DNA from: JBHHUI01 sp965248775 | GTDB lineage: Bacteria; Chloroflexota; Anaerolineae; Anaerolineales; JBHHUI01 | Length of the DNA stretch: 64,000 nucleotides | Direction: 5' to 3' | NCBI GenBank assembly: GCA_965248775.1 | Contig: OZ252150.1 | Coordinates: 1,984,001-2,048,000 of the forward strand | In this document: piece by piece, positions 27,394 through 36,754 of the stretch | How the letters are laid out: every line of letters begins with the position of its first letter | Position numbering within the stretch: the stretch's first letter is position 1 | Translations under genes and position numbers: made by a program | Notes under the pieces: generated by a model | The model's input: the letters and a program-made list of their open reading frames with translations, nothing else | Told to the model about the DNA's origin: nothing | The model's database searches: none

Positions 27394-28488
27394 ATGAAAC
27401 CCTATCGTGCAGATAACGTCGGCAGCATGTTACGACCGGACTATTTGCGGGAAGCGCGCAAGCAACGCAAAGCAGGCGAACTAACGCAGGTCGAGTTCAA
27501 ACGCATCGAAGACCGTGCAGTGGACGAGGCGATTGCAATCCAGGAATCAGCCGGCCTTGATGTGATCTCCGATGGCGAGCTTCGCCGCAATGTCTTTGCC
27601 AGCCAACTGGTTCAATCCGCTGAGGGCTTTGACCGAGTCGACACTAACTTTGTAGACTGGTTCCAGCTGGATGGGACAAAAATCACTGAGCGTGTCACGG
27701 TTGGTCTTGTAGGCAAAATCAAACGCAAGCGCCATCTTTCGGCGGAGGAATTCGCCTACTTGCGCGGCAGGACGAAAAAGACTATCAAGATGACGATCCC
27801 CAGCCCTACCATGTACGCATATTACTGGGTACCCGGAGTCTCCGAGGCTGCCTATCCCAACACAAGCGCATACATGGAGGCTGTGACCGACATCCTGCGG
27901 GACGAAGTGTCCGAACTGGTCAGGCTTGGGGCCGAGTATATACAGGTGGACGCGCCCGAGTTTGGAATGGTAATCGATCCCCATCAGCAAGAATGGTTTG
28001 AAAGCAAAGGTTTCGAGACGAAATACATGCTGGAGGAGGGCATCGACATGATCAATGCCGTCATAGCCGGCCACCCGCAGATCACCTTTGGTTTGCATGT
28101 CTGCAAAGGCAATGACCGCAGCCGTTTTATGGCCCAGGGCGGTTACGATTCCATCGCCGAAGTAATCTTCGGGCGTAGTAAGGCCGAACGCCTGCTCCTG
28201 GAATATGACGATGAACGCTCGGGTGATTTCGAGCCGCTAAGGTACATTCCCGAGATCGCGACCGTCGTCTTGGGATTGCTCACAACCAAATGGCCACTCG
28301 TGGAAGATGCAGACGTGCTGCGCACGCGCATTAATGCGGCGACGAATTTCATTCCCATCGAACGGCTCGCGCTCAGCACCCAATGCGGCTTTGCTTCCGT
28401 AGCGCCGGGAAATGATATTCCTTACGAAATGCAGGCTGAAAAACTAAAACTGGTTGCCGATCTGGCTCGCGAAGTATGGGACGACTAG
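27394..28488 (+). CDS. MetE C-terminal-like (cobalamin-independent methionine synthase family) protein
   Basis: 364 residues, corresponding only to the C-terminal catalytic barrel of MetE; the N-terminal MetE domain is absent, as in archaeal/short MetE proteins. N-terminal block RADNVGSMLRPDYL, then GLDVISDGE, and zinc-site residues His and Cys in GLHVCKGN plus Cys in LSTQCGFAS. Such stand-alone proteins transfer a methyl group to a thiol; the donor is uncertain (methyltetrahydrofolate or another methyl carrier). Start ATG 27394 has GGAGGT 8 bp upstream. It overlaps the next gene by 13 bp. Confidence 0.85.
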   Translation: MKPYRADNVGSMLRPDYLREARKQRKAGELTQVEFKRIEDRAVDEAIAIQESAGLDVISDGELRRNVFASQLVQSAEGFDRVDTNFVDWFQLDGTKITERVTVGLVGKIKRKRHLSAEEFAYLRGRTKKTIKMTIPSPTMYAYYWVPGVSEAAYPNTSAYMEAVTDILRDEVSELVRLGAEYIQVDAPEFGMVIDPHQQEWFESKGFETKYMLEEGIDMINAVIAGHPQITFGLHVCKGNDRSRFMAQGGYDSIAEVIFGRSKAERLLLEYDDERSGDFEPLRYIPEIATVVLGLLTTKWPLVEDADVLRTRINAATNFIPIERLALSTQCGFASVAPGNDIPYEMQAEKLKLVADLAREVWDD

Positions 28489-28994
28489 AAGAGTTTGCGC
28501 GCATCCGCCGCGCGCTCCCGGCAGAAGCTGCCGAGCTAAGCGCTCTCGCCGCGTGTTCGAAGGCACACTGGGGCTACGCACAGGAATTTATGGATGGCTT
28601 CCGCGAAGAGATGCGTGTTAGGCGCGAATATATTGCGTCCTGGCCGGTATATATCGCCGAAACGAAAAGTGGCGAGCTAGCCGGGTTTCATGGCCTGGGT
28701 CTGGTGTCCGCGAATACCAATATGCAGCAGGTCGGCAAATTTGATGACGAAATTGAAATCGATCTCGCATGGTTATTTATTGCACCCGATTTCATCCGAC
28801 AGGGATATGGCACTTTGCTCTGGGATCACGCAGTGGCAGCTGCACGTGGAATGGGCTACGAATTCCTCATCATAGAAAGCGACCCCAATGCAACCGGCTT
28901 TTACGAATCCAAAGGTGTCACATACATTGGGGAGCGCCCCTCCCCCGCAATTCCCGATCGGACTTTACCGGTCTATCGCTTTGCGTTGATCTGA
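28476..28994 (+). CDS. GNAT-family N-acetyltransferase
   Basis: 172 residues. The N-terminal helix pattern ALPAEAAELSALAACSKAHW and the acetyl-CoA-binding motif A DLAWLFIAPDFIRQGYGTLL (R/Q-x-x-G-x-G/A as RQGYGT) are typical, as is the C-terminal ESDPNATGFYESKG. Substrate unknown. The start overlaps the stop of the MetE-like gene (ATGGGACGACTAG), indicating translational coupling. Confidence 0.85.
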   Translation: MGRLEEFARIRRALPAEAAELSALAACSKAHWGYAQEFMDGFREEMRVRREYIASWPVYIAETKSGELAGFHGLGLVSANTNMQQVGKFDDEIEIDLAWLFIAPDFIRQGYGTLLWDHAVAAARGMGYEFLIIESDPNATGFYESKGVTYIGERPSPAIPDRTLPVYRFALI

Positions 28995-29039
28995 ATTCTT
29001 GACTATATTGGTTGCAATACAAAGGGGAGAATAGCGAAA

Positions 29040-30185
29040 ATGGCATCCAAACCGAAAATCCACAAAACAAAAGAAGGCGTCCCTTACGCCGACGGGTTCG
29101 ACTTTCCTATCGGACCCCGCGATGAGGGTGCCGATGTATTCAAGACGCACGTTCTAACGTCAACGCTCGCCGACCCGGGATATTTCGATATATTCAAAGT
29201 CTGGCATACCGGTGAAGACTGGAATGGGAAGGGTGGCGGGGATTCGGACCTCGGGCAGCCGATCTACGCAATTGCGCACGGGCGCGTATTGGAATTTGGG
29301 AATTACACCCCGAGCTGGGGAAACATCGTCCTGTTGGAGCACGCCCATCCCGATGGCACATTGCTCTGGTCGCAATATGCGCATCTAGACGAAATCTGGG
29401 TCAAGAAGAAAGGTGACATCCTGCGACGGGGCGATCAACTCGGCACACTTGGAAAAGGAGCCAAGACACCGAGATTCCCCAATGGACGTTGGTGGGCGCA
29501 TCTGCATTTCGAAATACGCAAACAGCCGTTGCGCATCGATATGTGGCGACCGATTGTCGCAAGCCGCCAGGATGTGCTGGCACACTATGTCAGCCCGCGC
29601 GATTTTATCGAGGCCAGTCGTCCGAAAGGCTTCGTCAAATTTAAACCACCGCGTGGGCGACCCAAACCGGAACCCAAACCTGATCCACCACCAGCTCCCG
29701 AACCGGACAAAATACCGGAGATGCTACCTGACGAGACCTATGGCCGTTGGCCCGGCGATCCGGCAGGCTTTGCTGTCAATGAATACGAGGTCAGCCCCGA
29801 TCGACCAACCCATGAAGGCGTGGATGTATACGGTAAACCATTCCGTTACAAACACACATCCCGCTCGCACGATGTTACGATGGGCTATCACATACATCTA
29901 CCCACAGCAGGACGCTACGCCATCGAAGCTTTCATTCCAGCACAATTTGCCAGCGAACGGCGGGCACAATATTTTGTGACGCACTATGTCGATGGTCTTC
30001 AAAGCGTGCGACGCGTGGAGGTGGACCAGAAAGCTCATTGGAACAAATGGGTGTCGCTCGGCGAATGCGATCTCGATCCGTTACTACCCTCAGATGGGCT
30101 TGTGAATGTTGCAGACCAGAGCCACGAAATCCCACCGCAATTAATTGCGTTTGCCGGAATGCGCTGGCGTAAGGTCAGCGATTAG
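29040..30185 (+). CDS. M23-family (LytM-like) metallopeptidase domain protein
   Basis: 381 residues. Zinc ligands fit the M23 pattern: His and Asp in WHTGEDW (~residues 55-61) and HLHFE (~155-159). A Pro/Lys-rich linker (PKPEPKPDPPPAPEPDK, ~215-235) joins a C-terminal beta-rich domain resembling a carbohydrate- or surface-binding module (GRYAIEAFIPAQFASER). There is no recognisable signal peptide although M23 enzymes usually act on peptidoglycan, so export may be non-classical or the substrate intracellular. AAGGGGAG precedes the ATG. Confidence 0.85.
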   Translation: MASKPKIHKTKEGVPYADGFDFPIGPRDEGADVFKTHVLTSTLADPGYFDIFKVWHTGEDWNGKGGGDSDLGQPIYAIAHGRVLEFGNYTPSWGNIVLLEHAHPDGTLLWSQYAHLDEIWVKKKGDILRRGDQLGTLGKGAKTPRFPNGRWWAHLHFEIRKQPLRIDMWRPIVASRQDVLAHYVSPRDFIEASRPKGFVKFKPPRGRPKPEPKPDPPPAPEPDKIPEMLPDETYGRWPGDPAGFAVNEYEVSPDRPTHEGVDVYGKPFRYKHTSRSHDVTMGYHIHLPTAGRYAIEAFIPAQFASERRAQYFVTHYVDGLQSVRRVEVDQKAHWNKWVSLGECDLDPLLPSDGLVNVADQSHEIPPQLIAFAGMRWRKVSD

Positions 30186-30188
30186 AAT

Positions 30189-30605
30189 CTACAGAGTCTC
30201 GAATCCCCACATATCCGCAGTGGCCAGCTCGAGGCTGTTCCCCGCGGGATCACGGAAGTAAAGCGAATAACCGCCGTTTGGCCAGCGAACTTCAGTCTCG
30301 ATAGCGACACCTTGTGAGATCAGTCGCTCTCGCCAGGTGTCAATTTCACTACGATCCATCCGGAAGGCGACATGCCCGGCACCCCGCGTGCCATGCACAG
30401 GAACTTCTCCACTTGTCACTTCGGTTTTACTGGCGTTGAAAAGTAGGAGCATGGATTGCTCCATTCGAATAAATACATGCCGACCTGCTACCCGACTTAA
30501 TATTTTCATCCCGAGCACTTCGGTATAATACTTCTCCGCGGCCTCCAAATCATCCACATAGAGACTGGTTTCGAGTATGGCACGTACACTCATTTCGGTA
30601 TCCAT
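30189..30605 (-). CDS. VOC-family (glyoxalase/bleomycin-resistance-like) protein
   Basis: 138 residues with the paired beta-alpha-beta-beta-beta modules of the vicinal oxygen chelate fold: ETSLYVDDLEAAEKYYTEVLGMK, GHVAFRMDRSEIDTWRERL and the final FRDPAGNSLELAT. A metal site is likely from His and Glu in these strands. Substrate not predictable. An alternative start is the Met at 30593 (MSVRAILETS). Convergent with the M23 gene, 3 bp apart. Confidence 0.82.
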   Translation of the reverse strand: MDTEMSVRAILETSLYVDDLEAAEKYYTEVLGMKILSRVAGRHVFIRMEQSMLLLFNASKTEVTSGEVPVHGTRGAGHVAFRMDRSEIDTWRERLISQGVAIETEVRWPNGGYSLYFRDPAGNSLELATADMWGFETL

Positions 30606-30731
30606 TATTTAATGAGTTCTCCATGAATGTCCGTTATAAAGGGTGTCCGATAAATAAGTTCATTCCCCATTCTTTCTACTCATTTGGTAAACTGGCGGCT
30701 CAATTGATACTACATCAACTTGGAGAATTAC

Positions 30732-31529
30732 GTGGAAGAATTTCGTAGGCAAGCAGAGATAATCGCTCGCGAAGCCGGAGCCATTGTGCGCGAAGGGTTT
30801 GGGAAAGTTGAATCCATCGAGTACAAGGGCGACATCGATCTCGTGACAGAATTCGATCATAAATCAGAAAAGCACATCCTCAACCGGCTGCATGCACTCT
30901 TCCCGGACCATGCAATACGTGCCGAGGAAGGCGGTGGACATTCTTCTTCAGGGAACGCATTTGAGTGGCTCATCGATCCAATCGACGGCACGACCAACTT
31001 TGCACATGGCCTGCCGATTTTTGGAGTCTCGATGGGCTTGCTACAAGAAGGCGAAGTGATCGCAGGGGTTGTTTACGACCCAATGCGAGATGAACTATTC
31101 TCAGCAGCGAAGGCTCAGGATGCCACACTCAACGGTAAACAGATTCGTGTTTCAACAGCGGCTGCGCTCGACCAAAGTCTCCTCGCAACGGGCTTCCCCT
31201 ACGATGTGCGTACGAACCCGGAAAACAATATAGACCACTTCCGGAACTTTATTTTGCGCACGCGTGCTGTACGCCGACCGGGAGCTGCCGCTATCGACCT
31301 TGTGTGGACGGCCTGTGGTCGCTTGGACGGATTCTGGGAATTGCGGCTCAGCCCATGGGATGTGGCTGCGGGTGCCCTCATTGTGCGCGAAGCCGGCGGT
31401 CACGTCTCCGATTTGACGGGCGGGGAGGATTGGCTCGACCCGGCGAACATTGTCGCAAGCAATGGAAAAATTCACACCGAGATGTTGACTGTTTTACGCA
31501 ATGGGAAGAATGCGCCTCGACCCGCTTGA
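30732..31529 (+). CDS. Inositol monophosphatase family protein
   Basis: 265 residues. Metal-binding motif EEGGG, then LIDPIDGTTNFAHGLPIFGV (signature 1), and SPWDVAAGALIVREAGG (signature 2) are intact. It hydrolyses inositol phosphates or related sugar phosphates (IMPase/FBPase/NADP phosphatase activities overlap in the family). I choose the GTG at 30732, 7 bp after GGAG, over the TTG at 30720. It begins a same-strand series (two DinB proteins, UbiA, two MoeA) with short gaps. Confidence 0.87.
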   Translation: MEEFRRQAEIIAREAGAIVREGFGKVESIEYKGDIDLVTEFDHKSEKHILNRLHALFPDHAIRAEEGGGHSSSGNAFEWLIDPIDGTTNFAHGLPIFGVSMGLLQEGEVIAGVVYDPMRDELFSAAKAQDATLNGKQIRVSTAAALDQSLLATGFPYDVRTNPENNIDHFRNFILRTRAVRRPGAAAIDLVWTACGRLDGFWELRLSPWDVAAGALIVREAGGHVSDLTGGEDWLDPANIVASNGKIHTEMLTVLRNGKNAPRPA

Positions 31530-31579
31530 ATTGTTATTGGAATCCTGAATTGTGATATAACATTGGCAACGAATGAGCC

Positions 31580-32077
31580 ATGAGTGATCGCAAAACTCAT
31601 ATCATCAAGCGTCTGCGAGCGACCGGGTCGGCAACGGTCGAATTCTTCCGCAGCTTTGCTGCAGACTCATTCCAACAGCAAATATATTCCAGCGGGGGAG
31701 AATGGTTACTACGGGATGTGCTCGCCCACTTTGTCAGTATCGAGCACACCTTCCTAAATTATGGTTTCGAAATTTTAGCCGGTGGTGAAGGTGCGCCTGA
31801 AGATTTTAATATCGACGAATACAACAAAGCGCAGATTGCCCTCAAGCAGCATCAAGAACCGGACGAATTGCTTGCTGCGTTTGAGAATGCCCGCGAAGAA
31901 ACAATAGTGCTTGTCGAATCAATGAAGGATAACGATCTGGACCGTGAGGGCCGACATCCTTATTTTGGATTTCTCGCCCTCGAAAAAATGCTTAAACTCA
32001 TTTATCGGCATAACATGATCCACGAACGCGACATCCGTCGTGCATTCAATACAGGTGCACCTGCAGATGCTGCTTAA
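31580..32077 (+). CDS. DinB/ClbS-type four-helix protein 1
   Basis: 165 residues of predicted four-helix DinB/YfiT fold: EWLLRDVLAHFVSIEHTFL provides the first metal-binding His, and YRHNMIHERDIRRAF the C-terminal His pair. Members are metal-dependent thiol transferases or unknown. It is followed 26 bp later by a paralogue, suggesting a tandem duplication. Both lie in a run ending in molybdopterin genes, whose connection to them is unclear. Confidence 0.75.
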   Translation: MSDRKTHIIKRLRATGSATVEFFRSFAADSFQQQIYSSGGEWLLRDVLAHFVSIEHTFLNYGFEILAGGEGAPEDFNIDEYNKAQIALKQHQEPDELLAAFENAREETIVLVESMKDNDLDREGRHPYFGFLALEKMLKLIYRHNMIHERDIRRAFNTGAPADAA

Positions 32078-32103
32078 CTGCGCTCACAGAAAGGCCACCC
32101 TAG

Positions 32104-32595
32104 ATGTCTGAACGCAAAACCAATCTTCGAGAATACTTGCAAGAAAAACACGATTACGTTGTCTCCGTCCTTGATCGTTTGAACAGCGACGATTGGACTG
32201 CCACAGTGTACCGCCCGGATCACGCTGCCACCTGGACAATCCATGATGTCCTCGCGCACCTCGCAGACAGCACGCGCGGTCAATTGCGCAACGCACGCCT
32301 GATATCCAAAGGTGAGGATCCGATCCCGCCGGAGTTCGATCTCCAACGCTGGAATAAACGAGTAGTTTCAAAAGCCGCTGAAGCGAATACCGGCGAACTC
32401 GCGGACACCATTCGTAACACCTTCGCAGCCTGGATCGAATTTCTTGACGAAGTACCCGAAGATGCGCTCGACAACGAAGGGCGACACCCCGGGGGCCAAA
32501 CTGAATCTGTGGAAGGCTATTTACGTGTCTACGCTTCGCACGAAGCCAACCACATTGCCGATCTGGAGAAGGCGTTCAACGAAGCTGCGGGCTAA
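32104..32595 (+). CDS. DinB/ClbS-type four-helix protein 2
   Basis: 163 residues, paralogous to the preceding gene: TWTIHDVLAHLADSTRGQL carries the first His, and YASHEANHIADLEKAF the C-terminal ligands (His and His). Similarity between the two is clear in the DVLAH and C-terminal regions but low elsewhere, so the duplication is old. Substrate unknown. Confidence 0.75.
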   Translation: MSERKTNLREYLQEKHDYVVSVLDRLNSDDWTATVYRPDHAATWTIHDVLAHLADSTRGQLRNARLISKGEDPIPPEFDLQRWNKRVVSKAAEANTGELADTIRNTFAAWIEFLDEVPEDALDNEGRHPGGQTESVEGYLRVYASHEANHIADLEKAFNEAAG

Positions 32596-32660
32596 TCTTC
32601 GTCTATCATTAATCTCCAATTCATCCGAAAAGTTTCGTCACGAGATTGGAGATTACGCTG

Positions 32661-33560
32661 TTGACAACTGTTCTCGCCTTCGTCCGGCTGTCCCGCCCGG
32701 TGTTTCTGCTGGGCGGATTCGTTTTGTATGGATTGGGTGCAGCCGTCAGCCGCTTTGATGGATTTACGCTCAGCTTGAGTGTCTACTTACTCGGACAGAT
32801 TGCCATAACAAGTGCACAATTAATGACACACTATTTCAACGAGGTTTACGATTTCGCTGCTGACAGCAACAATTTGAACCGGACATTCTGGTCGGGAGGC
32901 AGCGGCGTCTTGCCCAGTGGTCAGATCAGCGTGCAAACTGCGCGCTATGCCGCCCAGACAGCCTTGGCTGTGAGTGTAATTGCGCTGATCGCGACAACCT
33001 TTGTGATGTCATTTTCCGCTGCCATTATTCTGCATCTTGTGATCATCTTCGGCTCCTGGGCTTACAGTGCCCCACCGCTGCGTTTGCTATCCACGGGCTG
33101 GGGAGGACTCGCGGCAGCGGGGATCGTCTCCGGGTTAACTCCGGCATTCGCGTATGCCTTGCAATCAGGATCACTTAATATTGGCCTGATCTGGACATTT
33201 GTCCCGCTTATCGCGATTCAATTCGCCATGCTGCTCATCTTTGACATTCCCGACCGGGAGAGCGACGCCAGTGCAGATAAACGTACTGTGGTCGTCCGCT
33301 TGGGCGTGCAACGTGCCAGCCGGATAGCGATTGCAGCCATCATATTCGCATTTGGAGTGCTGATTACGCAAGTAGCGTATTCAGACAACCCCGGCTTTAT
33401 TGGATTGGCTGCCCTACCATTGGCCGCATATGTCATCTGGCGGTTATATCGGACAACCATGGATACACAGAAGCAGTACGGCAGCTTTACCTTCGCAGGC
33501 GTCTCGTTATATACTCTTACATCCTTTGCTTTGTTGATCGAATACTCGACAGCGATATGA
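32661..33560 (+). CDS. UbiA-family prenyltransferase (MenA-like)
   Basis: About 299 residues with eight to nine membrane helices. The first Asp-rich motif is NEVYDFAAD (in the position of NDxxDxxxD) and the second is DIPDRESDASADKRT, which bind the Mg-diphosphate of the isoprenoid donor. The order and second motif are closest to 1,4-dihydroxy-2-naphthoate prenyltransferases, though no other menaquinone gene is nearby. Start: TTG 32661 lies 9 bp after GGAG; an in-frame TTG at 32646 overlaps that site. The stop overlaps the MoeA start (ATGA). Confidence 0.83.
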   Translation: MTTVLAFVRLSRPVFLLGGFVLYGLGAAVSRFDGFTLSLSVYLLGQIAITSAQLMTHYFNEVYDFAADSNNLNRTFWSGGSGVLPSGQISVQTARYAAQTALAVSVIALIATTFVMSFSAAIILHLVIIFGSWAYSAPPLRLLSTGWGGLAAAGIVSGLTPAFAYALQSGSLNIGLIWTFVPLIAIQFAMLLIFDIPDRESDASADKRTVVVRLGVQRASRIAIAAIIFAFGVLITQVAYSDNPGFIGLAALPLAAYVIWRLYRTTMDTQKQYGSFTFAGVSLYTLTSFALLIEYSTAI

Positions 33561-34816
33561 GTGAATTCTTTACAGTCTTAACACCGGCCGACGCGCTTGA
33601 AACATTGTTCCGGAATCTACCGGCTCCGTCTGCAGTCGAGTCGATTGCAACTGAGGCGGCACTTGATCGCACGACGGCGGAAATGGTTGTCGCGCCGCAC
33701 GATCTGCCCGCCTTCCCGCGCTCAACTATGGATGGCTATGCTGTACGCGCCCGCGACACCTTCGGCGCTTCCCAGAGCCTGCCAGCCTATCTGAATATTA
33801 TTGGCGAAATCCTGATGGGAGCTGCACCCGCTGTCGAACTTGCCGGCGCTCAGGCTGTGCTGGTACATACCGGCGGAATGTTGCCGGAGACCGCAGACGC
33901 GGTTGTCATGGTCGAGAATACGCAACCCAGTCGCGACGGTGAGATCGAGGTCTTGAAATCCGTCGCAGTCGGCGAGAATTTGCTGCAGGTCGGTGAGGAT
34001 TATCGCGCAGGCGCTGCGCTTTTGCCCGCCGGGCACCGGCTGCGCCCGCAGGACTTGGGCGGACTGCTGGCAATGGGAATCGTCGAGATCAAGGTTGCGC
34101 GTGCGCCTATTGTAGGCATCATCGCCACTGGCGACGAAATCGTCAGCCCGGAAAAGGAAACCGGTCTCGGACAAGTGCGTGACATCAACACCTATACAGT
34201 AGCCGCACTTGTCGAGCATGCCGGCGGCATTCCAAAAAAATACGGTATCGTTCCAGATGATCGCGACGAACTCGAAAACACAGCCGCCTCGGCGCTGCAA
34301 GAATGTGATGCCGTCGTCATCTCGGCGGGCAGTTCAGTCAGCGTGCGCGATATGACGGCGGATGTACTCGCAACACTCGGAAAACCGGGTGTCCTCGTGC
34401 ACGGGGTTGCAGTCAAACCCGGGAAACCCACCATTCTCGCCGTCGCCGCAGGCAAGCCTATCTTTGGCCTGCCGGGAAACCCTGTCAGCGCAATGGTGGT
34501 CGCCGACATTTTTCTAGTTCCAACACTGTATCACCTGCAAGGTCTGGAGGCTCCGGACCCTCGGGTGGTGCGGGCACGCCTCACAGCCAATGTTGCCTCA
34601 ACTGCCGGACGGGAAGATTACGTTCCGGGCCGTTTTGTTCCTTCTAATGCAGAGTCCGCATCCAACGAGTCAAAAGCAGATCAAGTGTGGATAGAACCAG
34701 TCTTCGGGAAATCCAATCTGATATTTACGCTTGTCAACGCTGACGGCGCGATCATGATCCCGCTAAACAGCAATGGCTTGAATCGAGGCGAGCTCGTAGA
34801 TGTGCGGCTCTTCTGA
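33557..34816 (+). CDS. moeA: Molybdopterin molybdenumtransferase MoeA
   Basis: 419 residues. It inserts molybdate into adenylylated molybdopterin. Recognised blocks: STMDGYAVRARD, HTGGMLPETADAVVMVE, IIATGDEIVSPE, VVISAGSSVSVRD, PGKPTILAVAAGKPIFGLPG and GNPVSAMVV; the C-terminal domain IV is present. Overlaps the UbiA gene by 4 bp and is followed 3 bp later by a second MoeA homologue. The Chloroflexota arrangement of two different MoeA genes in tandem suggests division of labour. Confidence 0.92.
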   Translation: MSEFFTVLTPADALETLFRNLPAPSAVESIATEAALDRTTAEMVVAPHDLPAFPRSTMDGYAVRARDTFGASQSLPAYLNIIGEILMGAAPAVELAGAQAVLVHTGGMLPETADAVVMVENTQPSRDGEIEVLKSVAVGENLLQVGEDYRAGAALLPAGHRLRPQDLGGLLAMGIVEIKVARAPIVGIIATGDEIVSPEKETGLGQVRDINTYTVAALVEHAGGIPKKYGIVPDDRDELENTAASALQECDAVVISAGSSVSVRDMTADVLATLGKPGVLVHGVAVKPGKPTILAVAAGKPIFGLPGNPVSAMVVADIFLVPTLYHLQGLEAPDPRVVRARLTANVASTAGREDYVPGRFVPSNAESASNESKADQVWIEPVFGKSNLIFTLVNADGAIMIPLNSNGLNRGELVDVRLF

Positions 34817-34819
34817 TCG

Positions 34820-36754
34820 ATGACAACCAAAGATATATATCTAACGGACATCCCGCTCGACGAGGCCCGCGCCCGTTGGGACCTTGCCATGCGGGAGGCA
34901 GGCTGCGCTGCGGCTTTTGAAGGGGAGAGCGTTCCGCTCGCCGAAGCACTCGGGCGAGTCACCGCCGAGCCGGTCTGGGCGCGGCTTTCCGCCCCACACT
35001 ACCACGCTGCCGCCATGGATGGCTACGCAGTGCGCGCCCACGAAACCGAGTCCGCCACCGAAACAAATCCAATTCGATTAAGCTTGCCCGAGAAAGCTAC
35101 CTACGTTGACACTGGCGATCCCATCCCGACCTGGGCAAATGCAGTCATTCAAATTGAAATTGCACAGGTCATGGGGGACACGCCGGAGGCAATTGAAATC
35201 CGAGCGGCTGCTGCTCCATGGCATCACATCCGCGCAATGGGCGAAGACATGGTCGCGACCGAATTGGTGCTGCCGGCCAACCACACATTGCGTCCGGTCG
35301 ATATCGGTGCTATTGCCGGGAGCGGCCATCCCGAGGTGCAGGTACGCCGCAAGCCGCGCGTTGCCGTGATCCCCACGGGGACTGAACTTGTCGCACCCGG
35401 ATCTGCTGTTAAACCCGGCGACATCATTGAATACAATTCGCTCGTACTGGCGGCGCAGGTGGAGCAATGGGGTGGCACAGCTACACGCTGGGAGGTTGTG
35501 CCCGACGAGATCGATCTGATCAAAGAGGCTGTCGCGGAAGCCGCAACGACTCACGATCTTATATTGCTCAATGCAGGTTCGTCGCGCGGCTCGGAAGATT
35601 ATTCGGCGCAGGTTGTCTCGGAGTTGGGCACTTTACTTGTCCACGGAATTGCAGTGCGTCCGGGGCATCCGGTCATTCTGGGCATGATCGCTACAACACC
35701 AATTGTGGGGGTGCCGGGTTATCCGGTGAGCGCAGCCCTCACTGGCGAGATACTTATCGAACCACTGTTGCAGCGCTGGCTGGGACGGGCCCCAGATGAA
35801 CCACTGACCGTCGAAGCAACGCTGGCACGTAAGGTGCTTTCGCCCACCGGGGACGACGAGTATTTGCGCGTGACGGTCGGCAAAGTGGGCGAGCGTGTCA
35901 TCGCAGCGCCCCTCTCCCGCGGGGCCGGTATCATATCTTCACTCGTGCGGGCGGACGGCATCGTCCGCATTCCGCGCTTCTCCGAAGGCATGCCAGCCGG
36001 TGCGACAGCGACCGTGCATCTGTATCGGCATCCAAATGCGATCAATCGCACCATTGTGGCAATCGGTTCCCACGATATGACACTTGATTTGCTCACACAA
36101 CAACTGGCGAGCGCTGCACCCGGCATGCGGCTGGCATCAGCCAATGTCGGCAGCCTTGGAGGTCTGATTGCATTACGCCGGGGCGAATGCCACCTGGCCG
36201 GATCGCATCTTCTCGATCCTCAGAGCGGCGAGTACAACCGTACCTATGTTGAGCAATACCTGCCGGATACCAAAGTTGTTCTTGTCAAACTTGTAGATCG
36301 CGAACAAGGCCTGCTCGTCAGCAAGGACAACCCAATGGGGATCCGAAGCCTGGAAGACCTATCCCGTCCTGATGTGAGATTCGTCAATCGCCAACGCGGT
36401 GCGGGGACGCGCTTTTTACTGGATTACAAACTGGAGAAACTTGGCAGCGATCCCACAGAGATTAGCGGCTACGAACGCGAAGAATACACGCATCTGGCCG
36501 TGGCCGCATCGGTGGCCTCCGGTGTGGCGGATTGTGGGCTAGGCATCCGAGCGGCCGCGAGCGCCCTCGACCTGGAGTTTATTCCATTGCTGCAGGAACG
36601 CTACGATCTCGTGATCCCAGCAACAAATTACGAAAGCGAGTTGCTCGCTCCGTTGCTTGGGTTGCTCTCAGAACCCGGATTTCGGGAGGCTGTTAGGGAT
36701 TTGTCAGGCTATTCTGTAGATGGAATGGGGGAGATTCAAGCCGAAATCGGCTAG
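34820..36754 (+). CDS. MoeA-like protein fused to a periplasmic-binding-like (PBP) domain
   Basis: 644 residues. The first ~400 are a full MoeA fold (AAMDGYAVRAHE, VIPTGTELVAPGS, LLNAGSSRGSEDY, VGVPGYPVSAALTGE). The last ~240 form a type-2 PBP-like domain resembling the oxyanion-binding TupA/ModA-type module (NRTIVAIGSHDMTLDLLTQQ, NRQRGAGTRFLLDYKLEKLG, VASGVADCGLGIRAAA). It may sense or deliver molybdate or tungstate to the cofactor; this is inference. The stop codon TAG is shared in the CTAG overlap with the convergent protease gene. Confidence 0.88.
   Translation: MTTKDIYLTDIPLDEARARWDLAMREAGCAAAFEGESVPLAEALGRVTAEPVWARLSAPHYHAAAMDGYAVRAHETESATETNPIRLSLPEKATYVDTGDPIPTWANAVIQIEIAQVMGDTPEAIEIRAAAAPWHHIRAMGEDMVATELVLPANHTLRPVDIGAIAGSGHPEVQVRRKPRVAVIPTGTELVAPGSAVKPGDIIEYNSLVLAAQVEQWGGTATRWEVVPDEIDLIKEAVAEAATTHDLILLNAGSSRGSEDYSAQVVSELGTLLVHGIAVRPGHPVILGMIATTPIVGVPGYPVSAALTGEILIEPLLQRWLGRAPDEPLTVEATLARKVLSPTGDDEYLRVTVGKVGERVIAAPLSRGAGIISSLVRADGIVRIPRFSEGMPAGATATVHLYRHPNAINRTIVAIGSHDMTLDLLTQQLASAAPGMRLASANVGSLGGLIALRRGECHLAGSHLLDPQSGEYNRTYVEQYLPDTKVVLVKLVDREQGLLVSKDNPMGIRSLEDLSRPDVRFVNRQRGAGTRFLLDYKLEKLGSDPTEISGYEREEYTHLAVAASVASGVADCGLGIRAAASALDLEFIPLLQERYDLVIPATNYESELLAPLLGLLSEPGFREAVRDLSGYSVDGMGEIQAEIG

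Noticed and set aside
27547..28098. Minus-strand open frame of 183 codons
   Set aside because: Antisense to the MetE-like gene; no start signal or recognisable domain.
33722..34300. Minus-strand open frame of 192 codons within moeA
   Set aside because: Lies fully antisense to a conserved gene with good motifs; composition is typical of a shadow frame.
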